Origin: Rhodospirillales bacterium
GTDB lineage: Bacteria; Pseudomonadota; Alphaproteobacteria; Rhodospirillales; GLO-3
Assembly: GCA_003354135.1 (NCBI GenBank)
Contig: PIVK01000003.1
Span: 1-64,000 of the forward strand
DNA length: 64,000 nt
Direction of reading: 5' to 3'
The position numbers and the translations under genes are program-made. A model generated the notes under the pieces. The model did not search any database, was not told where the DNA came from, and saw nothing but the letters and a program-made list of their open reading frames with translations. Below, in pieces: positions 17,188 through 26,088 of this stretch (positions are counted from its first letter, which is position 1; each line of letters starts with the position of its first letter).

Positions 17188-19458
17188 TCAGCGGCGTTTC
17201 CGTGCGGTGCCCGCACGGTTCCGTTCGGGTCTTCCCGGTTTCCCACGCTTTTTCCGGGGCTTGCGTTCCGCTCCCCCTTTGGCCCGCGGGGCGGGAAAAT
17301 CCTCCTCGGGAAGCGACAGGATGAGGCCTCCGGTGGCCGGGTTGGCTTCCTTTAACACCACCGACAGTTCCTGCCCCAGACGGAACTCCAGATTGGTGGC
17401 GCGCCCCACCAGGCGGTGGCGGGTTTCGTCGTGCTCGTAGTAGTCGTCGGGCAGCGTGCGGATGGGGATCAGGCCGTCGCCCCCCACCTCATCAAGGGAA
17501 ACGAAGAGCCCGAAGCGGGTCACGCCGGTGACCCGTCCGGCAAATGTGGCGCCCACGCGCTCGGCGAGATAGGCAGCGGTGAAGCGGTCCATTGCGTTCC
17601 GCTCGGCGGCGGTCGAACGGCGCTCGGTGCCTGAGATATGTTCGCCCATTTCCTGGAAGTCTTGTTCTTCGCGGGGCAGGCCGCCGTCGCCCAGCTTGAG
17701 GCCGCTCACCAACGCCCGGTGCACCAAAAGGTCGGCGTAGCGGCGAATGGGGGAGGTGAAGTGGGCGTAGCGTTTCAGGGCCAGGCCAAAGTGGCCGACG
17801 TTTCGGGGCGAGTAAGCCGCCTGGGACTGGCTTCGCAGCACCACCGCGTTGACCATGTGACTGACCGGTGTGCCCTTGACCCTGTCCAGGATCCGGTTGA
17901 ACTGGGCTGAGCGCAGCTGGCCGCGCGGCAACTTGATGTCGAGACTGTCCAGGAACTCGCGCAAGGCTTCCAGTTTGTCGAGGCCCGGGTGATCGTGTAC
18001 CCGGTACATGCACGGCTTGTGGAGCCTCTCCAGGGTTTCGGCGGCGGCGACATTGGCCAGGATCATGAATTCTTCGATCAACCTGTGGGAGTCGTAACGC
18101 ACCCGGGGTTCGACCCGGTCCACGTTGCCGTTGTCATCGAGCAGAATCCGTCGTTCCGGGATATCGAGTTCCAACACGCCGCGCTGCCGCCGAGCGCCCT
18201 CCAGGGCAGCGTAGGCCTGGTACAGGGGGGTGATTACAGTCTCCATGATGGGTTCGGCGGTTTCATCGGGCGCGCCGTCGAAGGCCGTCTGGGCTTGGGA
18301 ATAGGTGAGCCGGGCGGCGGAACGCATCACGGCGCGGGTGAAATTGTGGCGCAAAAGGTTGCCCGAGGCATCGATCCACATATGGGCCGCTATCACCGGA
18401 CGCTCCTGGCCCGGATTGAGGGAACACCAGCCGGTGGAAAGGTCCTCCGGCAGCATAGGCACGCAACGGTCGGGGAAATAGGTGGAGTTGCCACGCTCAT
18501 AGGCGTCCTCGTCCAGTGCCATGCCGGGGCGCACGTACCAGGACACGTCGGCGATGGCGACGATCAGGTGCCAGCCGCTGGGGTTGTCGCCTTCGTCGGG
18601 GGCGCATTCCGCCCACACCGCATCGTCGTAGTCGCGCGCGTCCGCCCCATCAATTGTGATCAGCGGCATATCGCGCAGGTCTTCCCGTTTTTGCAGCGGC
18701 GCGGCTCCGGCTCCGGCGGCTTCCTGCAATGCCTCGTCCGAGAATTCGGTCTGGATGTCGTGCTCGTGAATGGAGATTAGGCTGAGGGAACGCGGGCTGT
18801 CGGGGTTGTGCAGATTTTCAATCACCTTGCCCCAGCGTAATCCCAGCTTGCGGCCTGGTAGGATTTCCGCCCGCACCAGGTCGCCCGGTCTGGCGCCGCC
18901 CGTGTGTTCGCGAGCCACCATCAACTCGGCGCGTTGCTTCTTGTCGGTGGGAGTAATGCGCGCCTCTCCCCGGCCGTCGACCGAGAACAGCCCCAGCACG
19001 CGGGGCTGCGCCTTGCCGATGACCTGGATGACCTTGCCTTCGTAGGTCGTCTCATCAAGGCGCTTGAGGCGGGTCAATGCCCGGTCGCCTTCGCCCAATG
19101 CTTGTTCGCCGTGACGTTGCGGCGCCATGTAGATCCTTGGCGGCAGGCCCAGTTTCTCCGTATTCCAGGTTTGGGGCCGTGCGATGACTTCGCCGTCCGT
19201 GTCGATCTCCGAGACCATCACAACCGTGACCTCCGGAAGCGTCCCCGGCTGGGCGAAGCGCTTGCCGCGGCCCTTATCGATCAGGCCGGCCTCTTGCAGT
19301 TCTCGCAGCACCTGCTTGAGTTGAATTCGGTGCTCGCCCTTGAGATGGAAGGCGCTGGCGATCTCGCGTTTGCCCACGTGGTCGCCTTCCTTCTTGATGA
19401 AGGCGAGGATGGCATCCTTTGAAGGGAAGGGAGGGCGGTGTTTTTTATTATGGGCCAA
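17188..19458 (-). CDS. rnr: ribonuclease R
   Basis: 3'-5' exoribonuclease that degrades structured RNA. From the proposed TTG start (LAHNKKHRPPFPSKDAILAF) it is 756 residues: an N-terminal winged helix, cold-shock domains, and the RNB catalytic domain with the acidic motif DGADARDYDDAVWAE. After that come the RNB core, an S1 domain (FAGRVTGVTRFGLFVSLDEV) and a lysine/arginine-rich tail. The frame stays open upstream to 19668, but that extension runs through a 48-bp repeat and transposase debris and is not RNase R sequence. A GGGAG lies ~8 bases before the TTG. Confidence 0.9.
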   Translation of the reverse strand: MAHNKKHRPPFPSKDAILAFIKKEGDHVGKREIASAFHLKGEHRIQLKQVLRELQEAGLIDKGRGKRFAQPGTLPEVTVVMVSEIDTDGEVIARPQTWNTEKLGLPPRIYMAPQRHGEQALGEGDRALTRLKRLDETTYEGKVIQVIGKAQPRVLGLFSVDGRGEARITPTDKKQRAELMVAREHTGGARPGDLVRAEILPGRKLGLRWGKVIENLHNPDSPRSLSLISIHEHDIQTEFSDEALQEAAGAGAAPLQKREDLRDMPLITIDGADARDYDDAVWAECAPDEGDNPSGWHLIVAIADVSWYVRPGMALDEDAYERGNSTYFPDRCVPMLPEDLSTGWCSLNPGQERPVIAAHMWIDASGNLLRHNFTRAVMRSAARLTYSQAQTAFDGAPDETAEPIMETVITPLYQAYAALEGARRQRGVLELDIPERRILLDDNGNVDRVEPRVRYDSHRLIEEFMILANVAAAETLERLHKPCMYRVHDHPGLDKLEALREFLDSLDIKLPRGQLRSAQFNRILDRVKGTPVSHMVNAVVLRSQSQAAYSPRNVGHFGLALKRYAHFTSPIRRYADLLVHRALVSGLKLGDGGLPREEQDFQEMGEHISGTERRSTAAERNAMDRFTAAYLAERVGATFAGRVTGVTRFGLFVSLDEVGGDGLIPIRTLPDDYYEHDETRHRLVGRATNLEFRLGQELSVVLKEANPATGGLILSLPEEDFPAPRAKGGAERKPRKKRGKPGRPERNRAGTARKRR

Positions 19459-19524
19459 GACAGGGCTCCCGGAGGTTTGCGACACGCCGATGAAGGGGTC
19501 TTTCGTTTCGTTCGCACCGAGTGG

Positions 19525-19572
19525 AAGGAATCTAACACTTGGTGCCCACGTTTGACAGCGGCGACGATCTTG
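19525..19572. repeat. 48-bp dispersed repeat, copy 2
   Basis: Second copy of the repeat at 3911-3958, in the same orientation. It lies about 65 bases upstream of the proposed rnr start, just as copy 1 lies upstream of the kinase-like gene. In both places the minus-strand sequence includes CTGTCAA-N16-TTAGAT, which could act as a weak promoter. Confidence 0.75.
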
Positions 19573-19609
19573 CGTGGGCGGTGAAATTAGAACGCCGCCG
19601 TCTTTCGGT

Positions 19610-19752
19610 TCACGGAACTTTAAAGACTTGCCTCCGTTCGCACCGTCGTGCCGCCACAAAATTCTCAATCAGGCGGTCCCGTTTGTACCTGCCCGGACGG
19701 TTCTTGCGCATGGCTCCCAGATAACCCCCAAAGTGGATTATCTGGGATAGCC
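19610..19752 (-). mobile_element. 5' remnant of an IS1595-like insertion sequence
   Basis: An ATG at 19711 opens a 33-residue frame starting MRKNRPGRYKRDRLIENFVA, which resembles the N terminus of IS1595-group transposases (RxSRxKQDRLIEHFVAG). It then degenerates and stops at 19610. Just upstream on the minus strand, GGCTATCCCAGATAA (from 19752) and a matching 9-bp palindrome (19716-19724 / 19738-19746) look like an element end. The rest of the transposase is absent. Confidence 0.5.
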
Positions 19753-19921
19753 CTCAAAACAATTACTTGAAAGGCCAGATTTGCCCCGGAGTGGGGACGC
19801 TGGTCTCACCCCGGCTGGGATTGCGCGATCCTCTCGGAGACCCCCCGAAAAAACTTACGTGAACCGCGATTTTTGCACCCAAACGGGTAAACCCCCGGAC
19901 GTTATGCCGCGGAGATTTTGG

Positions 19922-19997
19922 TGGCTGGGGAGGAAGGACTCGAACCCTCAACCTCTCGGACCAGAACCGAGCGTTCTGCCAGTTGAACTACTCCCCA
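19922..19997 (-). tRNA. tRNA-Gln (anticodon CUG)
   Basis: 76 bases including an encoded CCA. The acceptor stem TGGGGAG pairs perfectly with CTCCCCA. The anticodon stem CTCGG/CCGAG encloses the loop TTCTGGT, giving CUG. The T-loop GGTTCGAGTCC is normal. It reads on the minus strand between transposase debris and the mlaA region. Confidence 0.95.
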
Positions 19998-19999
19998 CC

Positions 20000-20295
20000 G
20001 GCAGGAGGAGGGGCTTCTAACACATCGGTCCCTGCTTGTGTAGGGGGTTTTCACCACCCAGTAGGGGAATCGCACTTGAACCTGGGAAAATTGAGCGATG
20101 AGGCCGGCGAGGAAGGCATCGTCCCGGCCCGCGCGTTTGAGCTTTCCCTTCATCGAGCCCTTCGAGGAACGCCGAAGCTTGGCTGCCGATCGCCGGCATC
20201 CAGATCTTCAGCTGCAGAGTCGCAAGAGCTTGAAATTAATGAATTGATTGCGAGTCTGACAAGACGGCTGACTATCTGGGGCAGCCCTAAGCCGT
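20000..20295. other. intergenic stretch without a recognisable gene
   Basis: Between tRNA-Gln and the mlaA promoter repeats. Short minus-strand frames exist (for example LKRAGRDDAFLAGLIAQFSQ near 20100-20150) but none has a family signature or a ribosome site, and they run into the tRNA. Possibly decayed coding sequence. Confidence 0.4.
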
Positions 20296-20359
20296 ATACC
20301 GGCAACCTCTTGTTAACCACAAGCGGAATACCGGTAACCTCTTGTTAACCACAAGCGGA
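20296..20359. repeat. tandem 32-bp duplication, operator-like
   Basis: Two adjacent 32-bp copies (20296-20327 and 20328-20359) differing at one base. Each contains the interrupted palindrome CTTGT-TAACC-ACAAG. They end 45 bases before the mlaA start, where a regulator-binding site would be expected. Confidence 0.8.
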
Positions 20360-20403
20360 CCATATTGGCCTGGACGGGTTATGGAAAGCGGGATTCCAGG
20401 AAA

Positions 20404-21399
20404 ATGAAGTCGAAAAAAGTTTTAGCCATCGTTGTGTTTTCTCTCGCCTTGCTGACGAACTCTGCAAGCGGCCCCCGGGCCAATGACCAAATGGAGGACA
20501 CCGCCGCCGACCCCATCGAACCGTTTAACCGTGTTGTTTTCCAGATCAACGAAGGTATTCAAACGCTGGTCATCAGGCCGCTGGCCGAACTCTACACCCT
20601 GTTCCTGCCGCCGCCCATCCGCAACAGGATCTCCAACGTGTTGAACAACCTGCGCGCCCCCGTGGTCCTGGCCAACGATCTTCTGCAGGGTGAGGGGGAG
20701 CGGGCCTGGCAGACCACCCAGCGCATCTTCATCAACTCCACCCTCGGGGTTGGCGGCCTGTGGGACCCCGCCGATTCCTTGGGAATCCCGGGTCACGATG
20801 AAGATTTCGGCCAGACCTTAGCTACTTGGGGTGTCGACGAGGGATTGTACTTGGTGCTGCCAATCCTGGGCCCGTCCAACCCCCGCGACGCCATCGGCAA
20901 GTACGGCGTGGACACGTTGTTCGACCCTCTCGACTTGTACCTGGCCAATACGCATCGGACCACCGAAGCCTGGGCCCGGACTGGAATCAGCGGCATCGAC
21001 ACCTTCAGCAACATCAAGGACGAGCTGGACCAAGTCAAAAAGACTTCGGTCGACTACTATGCCGGCGTGCGCAGCATGTACCGCCAGAAACGCCGTGCCC
21101 AGATTCTTAACGGCCGTGACGATGATCAGCCCAACATCCCCGACCTGAGCCGAATATCGCGGCCTGAAGCGCCGGTCGTGAATGCGGGTGAGAGAAGCTG
21201 GCGGCCAATCGTCAACCGCGCCTCCAGTCCGGAAACAGGCTGGGCCGCCTCCGTTACCCTGGCTGGACGCGCCCCGACCAGGCACGAGGCCACCAGCTCC
21301 TGGCAACCTACGGTCCACTTGGATAGGAAGAGAATCCCGGGGGGACAGATCATGGTTGCCGAACTCTCTTCCAGAACGGCCCCCAGAATTCGACCCTGA
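20404..21399 (+). CDS. mlaA: MlaA (VacJ) family phospholipid-transport protein
   Basis: Outer-membrane component that removes phospholipids from the outer leaflet and passes them to the Mla pathway. The start at 20404 has AGGA just upstream and gives a signal peptide (MKSKKVLAIVVFSLALLTN). The family core is strong: DPIEPFNRVVFQINE, FINSTLGVGGLWDPA, EDFGQTLATWGVDEGLYLVLP and GPSNPRDAIGKYGVD. There is no lipobox Cys. The last ~75 residues after the core (from ~residue 255) are a proline- and arginine-rich extension not typical of MlaA. No mlaBCDEF genes are adjacent. Confidence 0.9.
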   Translation: MKSKKVLAIVVFSLALLTNSASGPRANDQMEDTAADPIEPFNRVVFQINEGIQTLVIRPLAELYTLFLPPPIRNRISNVLNNLRAPVVLANDLLQGEGERAWQTTQRIFINSTLGVGGLWDPADSLGIPGHDEDFGQTLATWGVDEGLYLVLPILGPSNPRDAIGKYGVDTLFDPLDLYLANTHRTTEAWARTGISGIDTFSNIKDELDQVKKTSVDYYAGVRSMYRQKRRAQILNGRDDDQPNIPDLSRISRPEAPVVNAGERSWRPIVNRASSPETGWAASVTLAGRAPTRHEATSSWQPTVHLDRKRIPGGQIMVAELSSRTAPRIRP

Positions 21400-21482
21400 T
21401 TTTGCGTGGCGTGTTGATCTGACGATGAGATTTTCGCCGACGGGTGAACACTGGCAATGACCCGGTTTATGCCGATCGTGCT

Positions 21483-22133
21483 CTAGGCCGCCATCTGCTC
21501 CAGCCGCTTGTCCAGGTAGTCGGCCACCAAGGTGTCGACGGTGTCCAGTTCCTCGCGGAAGAAGTGGTCGGCGCCGTTTAGAATCTCATAGTCGATGGTG
21601 ATGTTCTTCTGGCTCCGGAGCTTATTGGCCAGCTTGTCGACCGACGGCTGCGGGATGATCTCGTCCTTGCTGCCATGGACGATCAGGCCGGAGGACGGAC
21701 AGGGGGCCAGGAACGAGAAGTCGTGCAGGCTGGCCGGCGGGGCGATGGAGATGAAGCCGCCGATCTCGGGCCGGCGCATCATCAACTGCATGCAGATCCA
21801 GGCCCCGAAGGAATAGCCCGCCACCCAACAGGTTAAAGCGTTGGCATTGAAGCCCTGCATCCAATCGAGCGCGGAGGCCGCGTCCGAAAGCTCTCCCTGG
21901 CCACCGTCGAACTGCCCCTGGGAGCGCCCGACGCCGCGGAAGTTGAACCGAAGCGTCGAGAAGCCGCGGTCAACGAAAGTCTGGTAAAGATGGTAAACCA
22001 CCTTGTTGTTCATGGTTCCGCCATGCTGGGGATGAGGGTGCAGGATCAGGGCGACGGGCGCATTCGGCTGTTTGGAATGGTGGTAGCGGCCTTCGAGGCG
22101 GCCTTCCGGTCCGTTGAAGATGACTTCGGGCAT
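21483..22133 (-). CDS. alpha/beta hydrolase, small serine hydrolase
   Basis: 216 residues. Strand-loop LILHPHPQHGGTMNNKVV is followed by FRGVGRSQGQFDGG and the nucleophile elbow GYSFGAW (Ser near residue 107). Asp is in VHGSKDEIIPQ and the catalytic His in LNGADHFFRE. This matches a widespread small family often annotated as alpha/beta hydrolase or CocE-like; the substrate is unknown. Cytoplasmic, no signal peptide. Divergent from cysE. Confidence 0.85.
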   Translation of the reverse strand: MPEVIFNGPEGRLEGRYHHSKQPNAPVALILHPHPQHGGTMNNKVVYHLYQTFVDRGFSTLRFNFRGVGRSQGQFDGGQGELSDAASALDWMQGFNANALTCWVAGYSFGAWICMQLMMRRPEIGGFISIAPPASLHDFSFLAPCPSSGLIVHGSKDEIIPQPSVDKLANKLRSQKNITIDYEILNGADHFFREELDTVDTLVADYLDKRLEQMAA

Positions 22134-22282
22134 CTGTGTCGTTGCCTTACCAGAGGGTGTTAAATCTGAGAGTTTGGCGTGGGTTTAAGCGCTGTAGGTC
22201 AAAAAAACATTGGCCGGTTAAACTTGACCGGGTTTGTCGGGCATCATATATTCCAAACTAATCCGAGGACTGTTCGGGACCA

Positions 22283-22321
22283 CCCCAGTGGGATGCCCCA
22301 GTAGGATGTCTCAGTGGGATG
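22283..22321. repeat. three tandem 13-bp repeats upstream of cysE
   Basis: CCCCAGTGGGATG, CCCCAGTAGGATG and TCTCAGTGGGATG follow one another without gap, 59 bases before the cysE start. They could be a regulatory array or slippage product. Confidence 0.7.
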
Positions 22322-22379
22322 GCTACACCCCGAGGGTTATCTCGATCCCGACGACGCCGCATAACATAACGGACGCCCA

Positions 22380-23147
22380 ATGTTTTTCAAGGCCCTTCAG
22401 GAAGATATCTCTGCCTTCATGGCGCGTGACCCCGCCGCCCATTCCAGGGCCGAGGTGTTGATCTGTTATCCTGGGTTGCATGCGTTGATGGTTTACCGGA
22501 TGTCGCACTGGCTCTGGGGCAAAGACTGGCGGCTTCTTGGGCGGATCGTTTCTCAGGTTGCCAAGTTCGTCACTGGAATCGAGATACATCCCGGCGCCGA
22601 GATCGGGCGGCGGTTCGTCATCGACCATGGCAACGGGGTGGTGATCGGCGAGACCTCGATCATCGGCGATGACGTGACCGTATATCAAGGAGTGACGTTG
22701 GGCGGCATTGCCCCGGCGGTGGATTCCGAATCCCAGAAGCACCAGAAGCGCCACCCCACGCTTGAGGATGGATCTATCATCGGCTCCGGCGCCCAGGTTT
22801 TGGGGCCGGTCGTCGTTGGTAAGGGCGCGCGCGTTGGGGCCAATGCGGTGGTGACCAGGGACGTGCCTCCCGGGGTCACGGTGGTCGGCATTCCGGCCCG
22901 CGTGGTTATGCCGCGCGACCGCAAGAAGGCGAAGGAATTCGTGGCCTACGGAACCCTGACCGAAGACAGCCCGGACCCAGTGATCCGGTACATCGAGACG
23001 CTGCGCGGTCAGGTCCATGTGCTGGCCGGGCGCATCGGCGAATTGGAGGCCAAGCTCGAGACCTGCGGGCAGGGGCCTGAGAACGGGTCGTTCGATGGCG
23101 ATCGAGAGGACGAACCGACCGAGATCGCGTCGGGCGGGAAGTCCTGA
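22380..23147 (+). CDS. cysE: serine O-acetyltransferase
   Basis: Makes O-acetylserine from serine and acetyl-CoA, the carbon skeleton for cysteine. 255 residues. A helical N terminus (FFKALQEDISAFMARDPAAH) leads into the left-handed beta-helix of hexapeptide repeats (IEIHPGAEIGRRFVIDHG, GVVIGETSIIGDDVTVYQGV). The Asp/His catalytic pair lies in the DHGNG region. The C-terminal tail is longer than usual and polar. It directly precedes the isc cluster, so cysteine supply and Fe-S assembly are adjacent. Confidence 0.95.
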   Translation: MFFKALQEDISAFMARDPAAHSRAEVLICYPGLHALMVYRMSHWLWGKDWRLLGRIVSQVAKFVTGIEIHPGAEIGRRFVIDHGNGVVIGETSIIGDDVTVYQGVTLGGIAPAVDSESQKHQKRHPTLEDGSIIGSGAQVLGPVVVGKGARVGANAVVTRDVPPGVTVVGIPARVVMPRDRKKAKEFVAYGTLTEDSPDPVIRYIETLRGQVHVLAGRIGELEAKLETCGQGPENGSFDGDREDEPTEIASGGKS

Positions 23148-23198
23148 GAAAAATGAGAGCGGGCCGCGGCGCGAGGCTGCGGCAAAAGGAGGCGTGAC

Positions 23199-23663
23199 GT
23201 GAGACTAAGCACCAAGGGGCGATATGCGGTCATGGCCATGGCCGACGTGGCCACGCATTCGGAAGGCAGGCCGGTCTCGCTCGCCGACGTTGCCGAACGT
23301 CAGGGAATTTCCCTTTCCTATCTCGAACAACTGTTCGGCAAGCTGCGCAAGGGCGGCCTGGTCAAAAGTGTGCGCGGCCCCGGCGGCGGCTATCTGTTGG
23401 CCCGCGAGGTCGGGGAAACCCGGGTTTCCGACATTATCCTGGCGGTCGACGAGCCCATTTCCACCACCCGCTGCCATTCGGGATCGCCTGCCGGCTGCCA
23501 TCTCGACAAAAGCCGCTGCTTGACCCATGACCTGTGGGAGGAACTGGGGAGCCGGATTTATGTCTTCCTGAGCTCGGTGTCGCTGGCCGACATTTGCGAT
23601 CGCCGCGTCGGGCGCCTTGCCCGCAGCAGTGAAGAGGGTACGGGCCCCGTGGCCGCCGAGTAG
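23199..23663 (+). CDS. iscR: Rrf2-family Fe-S regulator IscR
   Basis: 154 residues. The Rrf2 N terminus MRLSTKGRYAVMAMADVATH contains the winged helix, and GNxxSLxYLEQLF and VRGPGGGY follow. Three Cys in TRCHSGSPAGCHLDKSRCLT would bind a [2Fe-2S] cluster. The spacing is wider than in the E. coli protein. The start is a GTG with the strong site AAAGGAGG 8 bases upstream. First gene of the isc operon, which it probably autoregulates. Confidence 0.92.
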   Translation: MRLSTKGRYAVMAMADVATHSEGRPVSLADVAERQGISLSYLEQLFGKLRKGGLVKSVRGPGGGYLLAREVGETRVSDIILAVDEPISTTRCHSGSPAGCHLDKSRCLTHDLWEELGSRIYVFLSSVSLADICDRRVGRLARSSEEGTGPVAAE

Positions 23664-23686
23664 GCGGACGTTTCAAGAGGATACCG

Positions 23687-24817
23687 ATGAATCACGCCGT
23701 CTACATGGATCACAACGCCACCTCGCCGGTGCGGGCGCAAGCGGCCGTCGCGGCTCGCGAGGCGTTGGATCTGGTCGGCAACGCGTCCTCCGTTCACCGC
23801 TTCGGGTGCCTGGCCCGGCGCACGGTCGAGGAGGCCCGCGAGCAGGTGGCGGCGCTGGCCGGCGTGGAACCCGAGGGTGTCGTTTTCACCAGCGGAGGCA
23901 CCGAGGCCAACCACTTGGCGCTAAAAGGACTGAGGGCCTCGCGGGTTCTGGCTTCGGCGGTCGAACATCCGTCCGTTCTCAAGGCGCGTGACGATATTGA
24001 GATCATCCCGGTCGACGGGGAAGGAATTGTTGACCTGAAAGCCCTCGACTCCATGTTGGCCGAAGGTAACGGTCCGACAGTCGTTGCCTTGATGCTGGCC
24101 AATAACGAGACCGGGACCATCGAGCCCGTGGCCCGTGCCGCAGAGATCGCACGCCGCCATGGCGCCTTGGTTCATTGCGACGCCGTGCAGGCGTTGGGCA
24201 AGGTTCCCGTCGACGTTACGGCGTTGGGCGCGCACACCGTGTCGGCCTCGGCTCACAAGCTGGGTGGGCTGCCGGGCGTCGGCGCTCTGATCCTCGCCCA
24301 GCCGGTGGACTTGATCCCGCAGCTCCGGGGGGGCGGACAAGAACAGGGCTTGAGGGCAGGGACCGAGAATGTACCGGGCATTGCCGCCTTTGGGGTCGCG
24401 GTTGCCGCCGCGGCAAGCGAGTTCGGTCATGCCGCGGGGCTGGCCAAGCTTCGCGATCGGCTGGAGACCACGGTGCGGAGAGCGGCGCCCGAGGTGCGCA
24501 TCATTGGTGCCGGGGCCGAACGGCTCCCCAACACCAGCCTGATGGTGATCCCGGGTCGGAAAGGGGCGACCCAGGTCATGGCGTTGGATTTGGCAGGTGT
24601 CGCCGTGAGTGCAGGGTCGGCCTGTTCGTCGGGAACCCCGCGTCCGAGTCATGTGCTCCGGGCCATGGGCTATGACGATGACCTGGCGGAGGGCGCGATC
24701 CGGATCAGTCTCGGCTGGTCGAGCCGGATGGAAGACATCGACAGATTTCTGGACGCATGGGCCGAGATCCGGTCCGGGGACGTCGAAGGCGGGTTTGAAG
24801 TCCAGCCGGCAGCGTAA
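23687..24817 (+). CDS. cysteine desulfurase (NifS/IscS-like), first copy in the isc cluster
   Basis: 376-residue PLP enzyme that removes sulfur from cysteine. The PLP Lys is in SASAHKLGGLPG, the conserved TSGGTEANHLALKG segment is present, and the catalytic Cys loop reads SAGSACSSGTPRPSHVLRA. It is shorter than and distinct from the IscS that follows. The two-desulfurase layout is seen in several alphaproteobacterial isc clusters; division of labour is unknown. Confidence 0.9.
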   Translation: MNHAVYMDHNATSPVRAQAAVAAREALDLVGNASSVHRFGCLARRTVEEAREQVAALAGVEPEGVVFTSGGTEANHLALKGLRASRVLASAVEHPSVLKARDDIEIIPVDGEGIVDLKALDSMLAEGNGPTVVALMLANNETGTIEPVARAAEIARRHGALVHCDAVQALGKVPVDVTALGAHTVSASAHKLGGLPGVGALILAQPVDLIPQLRGGGQEQGLRAGTENVPGIAAFGVAVAAAASEFGHAAGLAKLRDRLETTVRRAAPEVRIIGAGAERLPNTSLMVIPGRKGATQVMALDLAGVAVSAGSACSSGTPRPSHVLRAMGYDDDLAEGAIRISLGWSSRMEDIDRFLDAWAEIRSGDVEGGFEVQPAA

Positions 24818-24842
24818 AGATCAAGGACGTTAAGGAACAAAA

Positions 24843-26069
24843 ATGGCCGAACAGAACCGAAAATCGCCCGTCTACCTGGACTACCAGGCCACCACCCCCA
24901 CCGATCCGCGCGTGGTGGAGGCTATGCTGCCCTTTTTCACCGAGAAGTTCGGCAATCCCCACTCCAGGAGCCATCCCTACGGCTGGGAGGCTGAGGCTGC
25001 GGTGGAAACGGCGCGCGAGCAGATCGCCGGCATCATTGGCGCGTTGCCAAAGGAGATCATCTTCACCTCGGGTGCCACGGAGGCCAATAACCTGGCACTC
25101 AAGGGTGTCGGGGCCTTCTATAAGGACAAGAAGAACCACATCATTACCGTGGTGACTGAACACAAATGCATCCTCGACACATGCCGTCACCTGGAGCAGG
25201 AGGGGTTCGATGTCACCTACCTGCCGGTCGGGGAGAACGGGCTCATCGACCTGGAACAGTTGAAGGAAGCTGTTACCGACAAGACGCTGCTGGTCTCTGT
25301 GATGGCGGTCAACAACGAGATCGGGGTCATTCAGCCGATCAAGGAAATCGGTGCCGTTTGCCGCGAGCGCAAGGTCTTCTTCCATTCGGACTGCGCCCAG
25401 GCGGTGGGCAAGATTGCACTCGACGTCAACGAGATGAATATCGACCTGATGAGCATCTCAGGCCACAAGACCTACGGGCCCAAGGGCATCGGGGCGCTCT
25501 ACGTGCGTCGCAAGCCGCGGGTGCGTGTCGTTCCCATGATCAACGGCGGTGGACAGGAACGTGGTATGCGGTCCGGCACTCTGGCGCCGCCCTTGTGTGT
25601 CGGCTTTGGCGAAGCCTGCGCCATCGCCAAAGAGGAAATGGGGGCCGAGGCCGAGCGCCTGCGCATGCTGCGCGACAAGGCCTATCAGAGGATCATGGAA
25701 AAACTTCCCGAAGTCTATCTCAACGGGGATATGGAGAGCCGCATCCCCGGCAACCTCAACGTCAGCTTTGCCTGTGTGGAAGGCGAGGGCCTGATGATGG
25801 GGCTGAAGGATCTCGCCATATCGTCCGGTTCCGCCTGTACGTCCGCTTCGTTAGAGCCCAGTTACGTGCTCCGGGCGCTGGGACTGGAGGATGAATTGGC
25901 CCACTCCTCGCTTCGGCTGGGGTTTGGCCGCTTCACCACCGAGGACGAGGTCGACTACGCCGTCGAGCGGATCATCGGCGAAGTCTCGCGGCTCCGCAAA
26001 ATGAGCCCGCTCTGGGAAATGGTCCAGGAAGGCATTGACATCAAGTCCATCGAGTGGGCTGAGCACTGA
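24843..26069 (+). CDS. iscS: cysteine desulfurase IscS
   Basis: 408-residue PLP enzyme providing sulfur to IscU and tRNA thiolation. It begins [19 protein letters not shown]. The PLP Lys is in [19 protein letters not shown] and the persulfide Cys in [20 protein letters not shown]. The C terminus ends with an IscU-docking tail ([16 protein letters not shown]), the hallmark of true IscS. It starts 25 bases after the preceding desulfurase. Confidence 0.97.
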   Translation: MAEQNRKSPVYLDYQATTPTDPRVVEAMLPFFTEKFGNPHSRSHPYGWEAEAAVETAREQIAGIIGALPKEIIFTSGATEANNLALKGVGAFYKDKKNHIITVVTEHKCILDTCRHLEQEGFDVTYLPVGENGLIDLEQLKEAVTDKTLLVSVMAVNNEIGVIQPIKEIGAVCRERKVFFHSDCAQAVGKIALDVNEMNIDLMSISGHKTYGPKGIGALYVRRKPRVRVVPMINGGGQERGMRSGTLAPPLCVGFGEACAIAKEEMGAEAERLRMLRDKAYQRIMEKLPEVYLNGDMESRIPGNLNVSFACVEGEGLMMGLKDLAISSGSACTSASLEPSYVLRALGLEDELAHSSLRLGFGRFTTEDEVDYAVERIIGEVSRLRKMSPLWEMVQEGIDIKSIEWAEH

Positions 26070-26088
26070 TTGATTCGGAGGAAATATC

